Shown here: piece by piece, positions 25,328-37,200 of the stretch
How positions within the stretch are numbered: the first letter of the stretch is position 1
Layout of the letters: every line of letters starts with the position of its first letter
From: Camarhynchus parvulus
Lineage: Eukaryota > Chordata > Aves > Passeriformes > Thraupidae
Assembly (NCBI RefSeq): GCF_901933205.1
Contig: NC_044571.1
Span: 11,052,420-11,116,419, forward strand
Direction: 5' to 3'
DNA: 64,000 nucleotides
Translations under genes and position numbers: made by a program
The notes under the pieces: model-generated
Seen by the model: only the letters and a program-made list of their open reading frames with translations
What the model was told of the DNA's origin: nothing
Databases searched by the model: none

Positions 25328-25887
25328 TTGACCTGGTGTTTCACTCATGCCCACTCCACACACGTCGTAGAGAGGAGATGAGATTTTCAATCTTAATTCA
25401 AGAGTTGGACACAGAGCTTTCAAAAAAGCTGCAGGTCCATCTGACCATGAATATCTGCAGATATTTGAGACTGACTGAGCTGTAAGAACCTCTTTTGGCC
25501 TTAAGTTCTTTGAAAAACTTTATCCCCCTTACTAGAGGTAGTAATTATCAACTTTATGAGGCTAAACATTATGAAATACCTACATGGTAAACTTAAAGAC
25601 ATGAGAGAAGCAAACAGAGACTTATCTTAAGATCTCTAGTAGCTTTTTGTTAGAAAAAATGAGGAATTCCTGAAGCTTGTAGTCTGAATTGTTTAATGTT
25701 GGTCAAGTGTCAGAAAACAATCTGTGTTTTAGTTGTCTCTAAGCTAAAATTTTGTATGTATCCATATTTTTCCTCCTGAGCTACAGCATCTGCCTGCTGA
25801 TATCTGGAAGCTTGAGGTGTTTTGTAATTTTATGATACAGGTGTTGCAATCTTTCTGGTTTAAACTGCTTTCCTTTATTTTTGTCAG

Positions 25888-26399
25888 TGTGCTGGTTTTA
25901 AAACCCAGTTGGAAAATAAACCCCACTGAAACTGTTCCCTTCCCCCTCACCCTCCTCTCCATAAGAGGGAGACAAAAACAGAGATTCTGAATTAAGGAGA
26001 ATTTACTTGAAAAGCAGCAATGAAATTAGAAAAACTAACAGGAACAGCAACAGCATTAATAGCAAAAGTATACAAAAGACTGTGTGATTTACATAGAAAA
26101 AAGGTTATTCACTGGCCAAGGCTGTCCGTGGCCACCAAGATAAAAGGCAAAAATGGCCCTGGACCCTCCATGGTGCCCCTTTTTCCCCATTCCAGTCAAC
26201 ACCCCAGGTTTGTTCCAGAAAACCACCCCTCAGCAATGACATGGAAGGTACGGAGTATGGAATACACCTTAGGCTAACCCAGAGGCCAGCAGCTCCATCC
26301 TGTGCACGACCCCCAGCCCCAGCCCCTGCCCAGCTTTTCCCTGATTTCTCTCACAACTACAGTGAGAAAACCAACTCTGTCCTGACCAAAAGTGGGAGA
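25888..26399 (+). mobile_element. Solo LTR, probably ERVL-like
   Basis: The element begins TGTGCTGGTTTTAAAACCCA, a start I recall for avian endogenous retroviral LTRs. It ends with cctgaccaaaagtgggaga, which looks like a decayed form of a terminus ending in CA. The same five bases, GTCAG, lie on both sides (25883-25887 and 26400-26404). A 5-bp target duplication is characteristic of ERVL elements. No internal retroviral coding sequence is present, so this is a solo LTR left by recombination. The two open frames inside it (26020-26277 and 26241-26483) are artefacts. The family name is not certain without a repeat library. Confidence 0.75.
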
Positions 26400-26404
26400 G
26401 TCAG

Positions 26405-28429
26405 TGAAATAGTGCATTTGCCTTTAAAATGCCATGCTGCTTTACAGCACAATAGAGATTTGCTTTGTGCAATTGTTTTCTGAGCACAAGGAGTTGCTAT
26501 AACCTGAAAGAGCTTTTGGTGGTGAACACGGGTTATGATTCAACCTTTTGTGTTTGTATATCTAACATACATTGTGTACAAATTAACTATTAGCAATAGA
26601 TACTGTGTTATTAATTATTTAAAAACAATTTCACTGAGTCTACAACCTAAGCATATATACTTTTCAAGTACTTTTAGCTTTAATAGTGCTGACTAAAACC
26701 ATACTAAAGGGAAATTTGGGAAATTTTCCTTTGCAAAATTTATTTTATGTTTCTTGTGACCTTCATGTAGTCATTGTTAGGCTTTCAGATCGCACTTTGA
26801 AATCCTTCTAGTTATTTACAGGTACTTCATCTCTTCTTGGTTGCAAAGTAACTGAGTAATTGACTTTGATTATATGGAAAAATTGGTGTGGAGCTGTTTA
26901 TAACACTTCAGCAGTCATGGGCTCTGCCATGACATGGTTAGAGTTGTTCTTGTAGAGTGAATTACAATCTAAATTTGCTTATTTACTTTTCCCTCTCCAT
27001 GGAGGAGAACACAATTTCAGAATAAATGACAAGGCAGGAGCATAGCTTGTATTTGTTCAGGAATCATAAAACTGTATATCTGCTGTTGATTTTAAATAAA
27101 TAAATAAATAGATCAAAAATTATAGTAATCTAGTGATCTGTGTTTCAGGATAAGTGCATCTATTTGTTAGTATGCTTCTGTTCATTAAATTAGACATCCT
27201 AATAAATATTTTCTACTAGATATAGCATTGCTACAAATTATAGCTTTTTCCCTTGATGGTTCAGAAAAGAAGAAAATTAACACCTGGCATTAGTTCATTT
27301 TTCATTTCATCTATTCAAATTTTAATAACCTTATTTTTAAAGAAATACTAAGTTAGTCTTCCAAATCGAAGGAAATAACTTTTGAAAAATGTAATGTTTT
27401 ACTGATTTAGAAATACAGAATTCAAAATGGGAGAGAACTTAAAGGGAATTTGATTTTCTTCCTCCCTTGATGTTTTTTGTTTGAACTATTTTTATCCCAG
27501 AAGAGGATTTATATTCTACTGTAGTGCATTCTTGCTTGGTCATTTCTGAGTTTATAAAAATATATAGGATGGAAAATTAAATCAGCTGAAATCCATTTTG
27601 TCTCAACACCGCCTGTCCCCAGGAGCACTACAATCAAATAAAAATACAGGGTGAGTTTAAAAGCAAGCTAAGTGTAGCATATTGAGCTGCAGGCTGACAA
27701 ACCCAGGTTTCAATGAAATTTGAATCAGACTACACCAAACCCCTCGAAGAAGAAACAAATCATTTTGAACGAAAAAGATGGACACTGTTAAACTGTCCTG
27801 GGAAAGTTCAAAATTGTGTGGTTTTAAATATAAAATGAGAATTGCTCTGGCCCATGAACACTTCTCCACTTGGACACCAAGTGAGCTGAGGGGAGAATCC
27901 TCAGTGCTGGGAACCTGCTGTGGCAGGTGTAGGGCAAGCACTCACCTTACTGTGCACATGGATCCTGCTCTGATTGAGCTGCAGCTGCTGCTTGTGTGAA
28001 ACCTTCCCACAGCAGAAATTCATCTGACACAGGAGAACTTTTCTCCCTAAGTCATCTCATATTTTCTTAATAGACCCAGATGTTCTTTTCTGTCTCTTTC
28101 ACTGGTTGTGAGAATTGAGGTTTAACATAAGCCAGTGCTAGCAGGAGACTCTTCTATTGGAGGGAATTCTTCAGGAAAATGTCAGGCTGGCATGAGGCCA
28201 CAGCCTTGTGTAAGTGCTGCTCACAGAGCAGGGAAACAGACTTTGTCTGTAGGCACTGTTGGTCTTTTCCTGAAATCTGCTTCATACTAAGTGTGAGAAA
28301 TAACCATGATGGAACATGTAAGGGCATGATCATGCTCACAATTCTGGTCATACCTGAGTCCTAATGGGATGCAGTCATGAGTGCAGAATGAGTTGTCAGA
28401 TGTTATTGAAAGGCCATTATCGATTGTCT
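26405..28429 (+). other. DMD intron 59, second part
   Basis: This is AT-rich intron between the solo LTR and the composite CR1. A short (AAAT)4 run occurs at about 27093-27110. Nothing else is recognised. Confidence 0.85.
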
Positions 28430-28985
28430 TTAAGAGTCACAGCAACTGGGAAAAGTTCTTGCATCCTGGAAGAGAGCAAGTGTCACTCTCACCTTCAAGT
28501 AGGATAGGACAAAGGGCTCAAGCACTTACAGGTTATTGAGCCTCACCCAAATCTCTGGGAATGTGATGGAACAATCTGGGAATGTGATTTTAAACAATCT
28601 CCAGGCATATGAAGGACTAGAAAGTTGCATTGGAGGCAAGTCATATGTGAGGTATCACAGTGGTTGAATCAATAAAATTTAATATTTGCATTAATGAAAT
28701 GGTCCCTGGGACAGACTTCACCTTCAGTAATTATCCACTTGATACAAAAGTGGGAGAAACAGCCATTACACCAGATGGTTGTGCTGTCATTCACACGGAC
28801 CCTGACAGCATGGAGAATTTACACTGAGGGGAACTTCAGAAGTTGTTGGAGTTCAACAAGGAGAAATGCCAAGTCCTGTGTCCTGGGAGGAGGAGCCCCA
28901 GCTAACAATACACACTCAAAACCAATAGGCCAGAAAGCAACTCTGAAGAGAAGAACCTTAGGGTGCTGGTAGACAAACAGCTGAC
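28430..28985 (+). mobile_element. CR1 LINE, 5' segment of an interrupted copy
   Basis: This is degenerate CR1 open-reading-frame-2 sequence in sense orientation. Recognisable blocks include gcatcctggaagagagcaag, then ttacaggttattgagcctca, then ggttgtgctgtcattcacac, then gagttcaacaaggagaaatg and gaagaaccttagggtgctgg. The order is that of the reverse-transcriptase end of CR1 as I recall it. All frames are broken by stops and indels. The match fades at about 28985 and the next expected CR1 block appears only near 29797, so the copy is split by an insertion. The left boundary is approximate. Confidence 0.8.
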
Positions 28986-29796
28986 AGGAACACACTCTTA
29001 AAATCCAGTTATTACAATTACCAGGGAGATGCCTCTGCCTGAATTAAGGTGCAAACAGGACCATATGCTGAAGTCAATAGTATGGATTTTATTTAACAGT
29101 AAAATGTGAGGTAGAGACATAGAAAGAAATAGAAAATAATTGAGGGGGGAAGAGGGAGGGGAGAAAGACAGCGAGAGAGAGAAAGAGATCAGATGGAATG
29201 ATAGTCACCACCCATGGATCCAGCAGTATCCCACTGATCCTCTTCACCCTGGGCTTCTCAGTACTGGGGGTTCCAAGGTTGCTCAGAACTTCTCACCATT
29301 TATACACTTCAGCAAAAAAAAAGGAATCAATGCTCATTGGCTACACAGTTCTCTCATTCAGTTGGTTAAATGATTCCCTCACTTCCAATGCTAATTAGTC
29401 CCATTTTGTTCTTTCTATTTGTTTGAGTCAGTGGCCTCCTGTCTTTAGTCAGCAGGCAGTTCCCCCCGCACCAGCCCCAGCCCCAGCCAGCTACCAGCAC
29501 AGCTGCTGAGCTGGCCTTCCCACAGACTCCTTGCAGTGAAACATCCTTCTCCCCAGCTTCACTTTCCTTCCCTTAGACCTGAGATGATTAGACATGAGTA
29601 CCACCTTTATATTATCTCAAGTTCCTGTCAGGGTGGGTTAACTCACAGTCCAAATTTCAGGAACCCAGAAGGCATGTTTGGGATGGGATGGGCTGGGCTT
29701 TGGTGGTCACAGATGACCAGTTGCTTCTTTGCGTGCTTTGCTACAGTGGCAAAGTCCTTCAGTGATGCTAAGAGCATTTGACCAAATTGTGATCTT
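28986..29796 (-). mobile_element. LTR-like insertion splitting a CR1 copy
   Basis: About 810 bp with no CR1 similarity separates two consecutive pieces of one CR1. On the minus strand it has an AATAAA signal at about 29090 (seen on + as tggattttatttaac), as an LTR might. The same six bases CTCTTA occur close to both edges (about 28995-29000 and 29801-29806), possibly a target duplication, but clear TG...CA termini are not visible. An endogenous retroviral LTR in antisense orientation is the best guess; another element type is possible. The purine-rich stretch at about 29140-29195 and the CCAGCCCCAGCC repeat at about 29470-29490 lie inside it. Confidence 0.5.
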
Positions 29797-30400
29797 TAAG
29801 TCTCTTACCCAGACCCTCATGGCAAAGAAGGCTGACAGCACCCTGGGGCGCATTAGGCAGAACATTGCCATCAGGGTGAGGGAGGTGGTCCTTCCTCTCT
29901 GCTCAGCCATGGTCCACCTGGAGGAGAAGTCCAGCTTTTGGGCTCCAGGGTATGAGAAAGGTATGGATTTCACTGGAACAGGTCCACTGCAGGACCACAA
30001 ATAAGGTCACAGGACTGAAACACTTTCCTGTGAGGAGAGGCTGAGAGAGCTGGGACAGCTCAGCCTTGAGACTCAAGGCAGATCAGTATTTTATCAGTGT
30101 GTAGAAATTCCTGATGAGAGGGAATGAAGAGAAAGCTGGAGCCTTCTTAGTACTGTCCACTGACGAGAGACAATGGGCACAAATTAAAACCCATCAAGTT
30201 CCACCTCAATATAAGGAGAGACACCTGTGGCTGTTCAAACACTGGCTCAGGTTGCCCAGAGAAGTGATAGAGTCTTGATTACTGGAGATATTTAAAACCT
30301 GACTGGACATGGTCCTGGGCAACTGGCCCTGCTCTGAGCAGAGGGGCTGAGCTAGGTGATCTCCAGAGTTGCCTTCCAGCTTCAGCTAATCTCTGATGAC
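29797..30400 (+). mobile_element. CR1 LINE, 3' segment of the interrupted copy
   Basis: CR1 similarity resumes with gacagcaccctggggcgcat, then ctctgctcagccatggtcca, then gtgaggagaggctgagagag and ctgggacagctcagccttga. Later come ggttgcccagagaagtgata and a degraded tail with gagctaggtgatctccagag and gttgccttccag. It is in the same orientation as, and continues in consensus order from, the segment ending near 28985. This shows one CR1 copy of about 1.2 kb interrupted once. The final repeat of the 3' tail appears lost. Confidence 0.87.
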
Positions 30401-31630
30401 AGTTTAGAGTTTTGTGAGAACAAAAACATTTTTAGGCCTTTGCAATGATTTTCAGTAGACATTCAAAATTATTTAGAAACCATTATGCATTTAAACACTA
30501 ATTACTGTAAGAAATTTGTGTTCTTGCCTTCAGTTTTTGTACATGTCCAAGCTTGCACGGTCTTAAAAACTTTATTAAGAAGTGCAAAATATTTATTTCC
30601 TAAATATAGTTGCTACAATATTTAGTTCTGTATAAAGACAAGATATGAACTGCCTAAATAGTAAATACCATTGCTGGAAAACTAGAGATGATTTTCAAAT
30701 TATTTTATTTTTTTCCTTCTTTTATAAAAAGCTAAGAAAAATGTTTTAAATTCCTCATGTTTAGGCTTGTAAAAATGAACACTTGTGGAACAGGATACTA
30801 TGTACTGAGGCCTTGCATTTACTGTCTCTGGGGGAAACTAACTTTGGGATCAATTTTAATTTCCAATGTTGTGCTCTAAGCATAAACATAGTGTTCAAAT
30901 CAAAGGCTGGTGTTGCTATAATTGCCAGTCCATAAAATTTGAGAAATAAAAATCTAGAGATGATGCCAAATTGCCTTTAACATCTTATACAGGCATCGTG
31001 CCAGTTCCATCCATAACCAAATAGATAGAGACTCATTTCCAGAAGCTGGCACTGAGCATTTAAATCATTTGATGCATTGGTGAAATGAACTTTAAAGTCT
31101 CTTTTAACTCCTGTGTGCAACCAGAGAAGGGTACTGCACTGTGAGATTCATGGTCCCTCTGCCCATGAGTATGGGAAATTCTAATGAGTCTTCATTTTTA
31201 CTAGTGTGTTCAGGGTGACTCGGGAAAATATAGCTGGGGAAAATATCACACAATAATGCTGGACTAATTGTTCACATAGATTTTTTTAAACCTGTTTACA
31301 AGTCCAAGTGTTGTTAAGGAACACAAAGGACAGAATAACACCCAAAATGGGTCTGCCACCTAGCTATCTTTCACACCAGAAATGTTGCAGGTAAGTAGGA
31401 GCCAATAGGGATACTGACTATTTTAAATCATAATTGTAACGCTTAATAGCTCATTTTAAGTTTCTTATTGAATAATTGCATACCAATTGCAAATAAATAA
31501 TTGTTAGATATTGTCTGTTCATTAAATACAATTTTTAAGACCAATATAGCTAAACTCAATCTCAGTACTACTGAGGTGTGCTTAAGGATATATGACTTTG
31601 TATGTGCATGCTGTTATTATCCTTTGTCAG
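30401..31630 (+). other. DMD intron 59, third part
   Basis: AT-rich unique intronic sequence between the interrupted CR1 and the LTR at 31631. No feature is recognised. Confidence 0.85.
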
Positions 31631-32020
31631 TGGGTCGCAGACATCTTTTCATTAAAAATCCTTTCCTTAGGATTTTTTCCTCCTGAGAAGCTGAGAGGCC
31701 TCAGGAACAAAATGTAAACGATGGTTATCTGCTGCTGTGGAATGCAACAGGTGGATCTGTGATTGGCCCATCTTGGATGTTTACAATTAATGGCCAATCA
31801 CAGCCCAGCTGGCTCAGACAGAGAGTCTGGGACAGCTGCCTTTGTTATCATTCCTTTCTATTCTTAGCTTAGCTAGCCTTCTAATGAAAACTTTTCTTCC
31901 ATTCTTTTAGTATAGTTTTAATGTAATATATATCATAAAATAATAAATCAAGCCTTCTGAAACATGGAGTCAGATCTCTGTCTCTTCCCTCAACATAAGA
32001 CCCCTGTGAACACCGTCACA
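31631..32020 (+). mobile_element. Solo LTR of a passerine-type endogenous retrovirus
   Basis: This 390-bp element starts TGGGTCGCAGACATCTTTTC and ends with cctgtgaacaccgtcaca. It is flanked by the same four bases TCAG (31627-31630 and 32021-32024). Internal blocks such as gagaagctgagaggcctcag, gctgctgtggaatgcaacag and tggccaatcacagcccagct are ones I associate with a very common songbird LTR. An AATAAA polyadenylation signal lies at 31942-31947 in the same orientation as dystrophin. No internal viral genes are present, so it is a solo LTR. The copy looks fairly young: ends and blocks are intact. The exact family is unverified. Confidence 0.85.
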
Positions 32021-33489
32021 TCAGTGTGGCAAATGCTAAGCAGCAATGATTTCATACTCAATAAAGCTGCATAAATGCTACTTGTTCTGACAAGGCACTG
32101 TTGTGGACTACATCTAAACATACATGGTAGGTGTTTGGATCAGCAGGAATAAGGACAGTAAATGTAAAAAAGCATTTTTAATGATCTATTGGCAATTTTC
32201 AATAGCAGACAATAAAGAAAAAACAGTCCTCATTTTAGTCTTTCTCTGTGCACAAGGAATACTTGATGTTCTGGGAATATATTTCCTTTTCAGGGTGTAT
32301 TTTCCAAATGGATTAATGGGATTTAGTCACCCTATTCCATTAACATCAGTGAGCTGGAAATTACAGGCACTTGACTGAAATTTGATTGGACTCCTGAACT
32401 CTGTGTTTGGCTTCTCAGCCAGCAGTTGAGCATGTGGCTGAGGGAGTAGGGGTTAAGAAATAGAAAATATGTATTGTAGAGTCAGTGTTCCTTTCTGAAC
32501 TTTATGATGAATTCAGCAACAGAAACTCCATGAAGCTAGAAAAACATTTCGTATTGATTATATATATTATAAAGATATACTATATTTTATATATGTATGT
32601 TTATATACAAGTATATATAAATGCATTATATACATATATATAAATATGTACAATTAGCATAAAATACACAATGCCCATATTGAAATAAGCTTATTTTCTT
32701 TTTTTTACTCTTCTACTTGAATGATTAGTGAATTTTCTTTCAGTTTTTCTGGAACAATTTATGAATCCTAAAAGAAAAAGCAAACCTTTTCATGGCATTG
32801 AAAAAAAACCCTCCCCCTTTGGTGAATCTTAAAATAAAAAGTAGATTTTTTTTTCTCTCCTCTGAACATTGGGCAGCCTTCCAAAGCAAAATCAGTCTGT
32901 GTTAGGCTTCCTTAAATAAAAGATAAGATAAAACCAGCCACATGGCATGTGAAATGTGGAAGAAAAGACATTTGAAAATAACCCTAAGCATCAAGTTTTC
33001 ATAAATTTGGAGTTGGTATTCTCTGGAAAGAGGCGAGGGCTACCTGGTGGTTTTACTACCTTGGAATAGGATACCCAAAACTCAAACAAATTTAATGAAA
33101 AATAGGCAGAAAATTACTTGCAAATAATTTTGGGAGGCTTATCCTGCATCTTCTAAAATACCTTAGAAACAGATCTGTAATTACAGGCACTAGCCTGAAA
33201 TCCTTTTGGAATTGCAATTCCAGCACTAAATAGAAAATACATAAGAAAATCCAAGAGAATAACCAGTAGGGAAAAGATTTGGCTTGGTGCTGAGCACTGC
33301 AAGTTCAAAGCATTGCTATCATAATAGGGATCATTATGAACTAAAGGTCAGCAACTCTGCAGGGACAAAAATAACCCAAAAAAATCCACTACAGCAGTGT
33401 TCAGTTTTCAGAAAGAGAGCTGCACACAAATGAGGAAGCCTACCGAAAAGGAACCAAAAGGACAAAGTGTGTGAAGGCAGCAGAGAGGC
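32021..33489 (+). other. DMD intron 59, AT-rich part
   Basis: Unique AT-rich intron. It includes a TA-rich, palindromic stretch at about 32556-32652 made of tatata and tatatgta units, likely a decayed (TA)n microsatellite. No gene is seen. Confidence 0.85.
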
Positions 33490-34200
33490 ACTGCATCCTG
33501 AGAACCAGTCCAAACCATCCACATGGATTCAGAACGACCTGAAAAGATGGGGTGGCTAAAGAAAATAATAAAGAAACCTATTTGAAGCGAAAATATGAAG
33601 AGCAAATTGTCTTAAGATCATTAAATCACCAGAACCAGATGGCTGTTTGGTCAGGTGTTCTAATGGAAGTGTAAAATAGCTGTATCTATTAACAGCATTT
33701 TCTTATTTAAAATCAGGAGGTTTTAATGAGGAGTGATGGGGGACACACATGGTGATAATTTTCAAATAATGCATGTAGTCAGGCCTGTGGACCTACAGAC
33801 AAGCAAATCTGGGAAAGGATATTCTGTAGAAGAGAGAACAAGTTTGTAAAAGTAGGTGTGCCTTACATCTCCAACTGTGACTTTAAGGAAACATGGGCAT
33901 AATGTTTAAGGAGCTATAGGTCATTTGCAATTCCCCAGGGGTTTTAAGGATGTCTTCCAGCAAAGAAATAAAGTTCCACTGAGAGAATATGAAAGGTCTT
34001 CTGGTGGATAAATAGCCAATTATTGGGAAACAAAAAGCATGGATCCGTTTTCCTGAAGAGGAAGATGATGTGCTCCAGAAGGTCTACTCTGTCTAGCATG
34101 TACATAAATGAACTGGAAAATAAAATTATTAATACAGAGGCACATCTTGATGAATACAAACCCAATCTAAAAAAAATTATACCAGACTACGTAAAAGGTA
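33490..34200 (+). mobile_element. Old CR1/L3-like LINE remnant
   Basis: Scattered blocks recall the reverse transcriptase of CR1-clade LINEs in sense orientation. At about 33617-33640, cattaaatcaccagaaccagatgg reads as a broken form of the SPGPDG motif. At about 34090-34125, tgtacataaatgaactggaa resembles the FINDL-type motif. Order and spacing fit one LINE, but every frame is disrupted and most of the sequence is beyond recognition by eye. It would be much older than the other CR1 copies here. The limits are rough. Confidence 0.45.
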
Positions 34201-37200
34201 TCCAAGGACAGAATGAGTGGTCTTGGAGTGGGGTTTGTCTTATTATTTTGTCTTTTTTTTCAGATAGCTGTCTGTATGTGAGTCACTTGCCTAGGCTCCC
34301 TATATAGTCAATTAAAATCTGCTCATTTCTGTTGTTACAATTCAGAATGTGATTCTTGCCATCCTATAGTAAAACCTTGCATTATGTTCAACTCAAGAAG
34401 ATGGGGTTGATTAGCTGTAGATATAAAGGAACCATTTAAATATAAAGGCAAATCAGATGTACATACCTTATAGATACCCACATTTAAACAAATATATCTC
34501 CATCTTTGCATCTTAAGCAAAAGGAAGGAAAAAATATGATGTAGGTCTTGTACATCCTGACACAGCACAAAGTCCACTAAGAATGGTTGATCTATGTCTC
34601 TTATGAGCTAAGATTTAGGACACAAGTGAGTCTCCAGAAACAGGTGTAAAAAAACCCCCGAAACCCTAACCTAAATATTAAATATACCAGATTGTAATAT
34701 TTTTGATCATATAACCCTATGTTAGTCCAAAAATTAAGTATGGAATTCCTTGGAAAAGATTCCATCAAGATCTGTTTGACATAAAAATACAGCTCCTGGC
34801 TCCTTAATCTCTGACACTCAAGTTGCTGAGCTGGAAGAGTGCAAGGGACAGGGAAGCTGATGCTTTCCCTTGCTTCCTTCCTTAAGGAATTGTGTTGTCT
34901 AATATCAGTCAAGGGACTGGGCAAAATGAGCTCATCATGTGACTGATTTTGGCTACTGTGTGCTCTCCAGAGTTTTAGTATTTGTCTGGTTAGGATGCCT
35001 GTGGTATGTGTCTTCTGGAGTCCTTGCTCATTTTCCAAGGCATTTTGAAATATTTTCTAGCAAGACTGTACGGATCATTTAAAATCCAATCTGCCACCTA
35101 CAGTATCACAAACCATTGAAATTCTGTCTTGCATAAGGACAATTATAATGAAGATAATTTGAGGCTGGTTGTCCTATCGCTGTTCATACTGTGAACTCAT
35201 TTGCACTCTGAGCAATTTAATGGGTACATCTCCTTGTGATAGTAATACACTACTACTCACCATGTATTTTGGTTTTTAAATTACCAGCAATATAATTCTT
35301 TAATTTCGTTCGATATAAACCTCTTATATGTTTAGTGCTCTTTATGCAGAAGGAAAAAAAATAGAAAAAATCAACCGGTCTTGTATTATACAAAATTATT
35401 ATTAGAAATATAAATATTTCTGTAACACATTTCCAGTAAAAATTCTAAATTTCTGCTTCTACAGATGCTTAGCTCTAGAATCATGCAGGCTGACTGATGG
35501 ACTGGATGTCTGTGATAAACTGTTGCTTAAAGAAGGCTTACAGTTGCTGACTCCTTAATACTCCAAAGTCACATTCCAAATCTTCCTGTGGTTATTTTTC
35601 TCTTTTCTGTCTACAGTTTTCTAATTGTAAGCTTATTGATATTAATTAGATAGCTGTTCATTGACTAGCATTCCTTTTTTTGTTCTTGCTCTTTATCATG
35701 CTTGGATTTGGCCAGCTAATAAAAACACTAGCAAAAATTCAGGCTTAGCAATAATAGAATGCAGAATGTTGAATTTAAAGGCAAAAACTGTGGTATTTTG
35801 TGCATTGGAATATTGTTATCACATTGCAAAAATCATTCTCCTTGCAGTACAAAAAAATTAATTTGGACATCAATTGAAGAGAAGGCAGAAGCTTTACTTC
35901 CATGTCCATTTCATTTTTTTTGTGGGGGGTTGCTTCTGTGCCATAGCCTTTTTGGTCTGTAACATAACTTACAGTCAAAAAACGTGCTGACTAATTATGA
36001 AATATTTTCTATTTCATTTTAATTTAGGTATAATGGCTAATATTATTTACCTAATTATTAATGTCAGTGTTCAAGTGAGACCAGTACTTTCAAGTACAAA
36101 GTGCAGATGCAAATAATTGGTCTGAAATCAGCCAGATACTTTAATATATGTTTAAAAACAAGTGCCTGATAAGTCCTGTGTGCTTTGCCTAAGCAGTGAT
36201 GTTTTTCAATCAGAAAGCTGATCCTAATCCCATACAAATAATAGAAAATTAACTTGATTTACTACAGGAACTGCATTAAAGTGCACTGTGGTTAGGAACT
36301 GCTCTTTGCATCTATTGATTGGCATTTATTCTGTCAGTGTTTTTTATTTTACATATATATATATAGTGTGTGTATTTAATTTTTATTATATATTACCTTC
36401 ATGATATATTTTCTGTTATAAGATATCTAAATTCATACACATGTATATCTATATTTTATGCAAAGTGGTCATTGGTGACGCTAGATTAGGGGTGTTCTCC
36501 CATCTTGGAAACAAAGCAACACAGGAGGAACTGAGTTGGTCATTCCAAACATAAGCCACAGAGTCATGACCAGGCACCTTGGGCCATGATAGCAGATCAC
36601 AGAAAAAAAAGCAGTAAAACAACCATTTGTAAGTGAAGTGCTCAGATAGAGGTGTATATATTTCTTCAGCCTTTGAGGCCTTTACTTTACAACAACAAAT
36701 GTCTACTTTTACAGCATGTTGTTTGTTCTCTGAACTCACTTGCTAACTAAAAAGTTCAAAGTAAGCACATATATAACTCTCTAGGGTAAAACCAAACGTG
36801 AGCTGTCTTCCTTTTCTTTGCATTTCAGACCTTGCTCGGCGCTAAGCCATAAATCTGTTCTCACCAGTAATGTCAGTTCTACTCCAGTGGTATAAAACTG
36901 GTGAAATGGGGAAGTCAACTGTTATGTCATGAGCTTGATGTACGCATCTTCTCTCACATCGTGGCATTTGCATATTTCTCTGCACTTCTTTTACAAAATA
37001 CACATCCCTTCTGATGGTGTAGTTTAGAGATTGATCATTAGAGTCATTCACTGTATGAGTACCACTTAAGGCAGTCTAACTCCCTATGTTGCAGGGTAAT
37101 TTAACATAATTGATGGAAGTCAAGTCTGGTCTTAAAAGATGTTTGAGGAACAATTTTTCAATTATGTTTACCTTTACTGCTCTTCATGGCATTCTAATGT

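Noticed and set aside
26020..26483. Two overlapping open frames of 85 and 80 codons
   Set aside because: Both lie in or run out of the solo LTR at 25888-26399 and have no retroviral gene similarity.
29729..30004. 91-codon open frame
   Set aside because: It is mostly degenerate CR1 sequence; the LINE is broken in all frames, so it is a relic, not a gene.
34601..35038. 145-codon minus-strand open frame
   Set aside because: No domain, promoter or conservation evidence; it lies in plain intron 59 and is likely chance.
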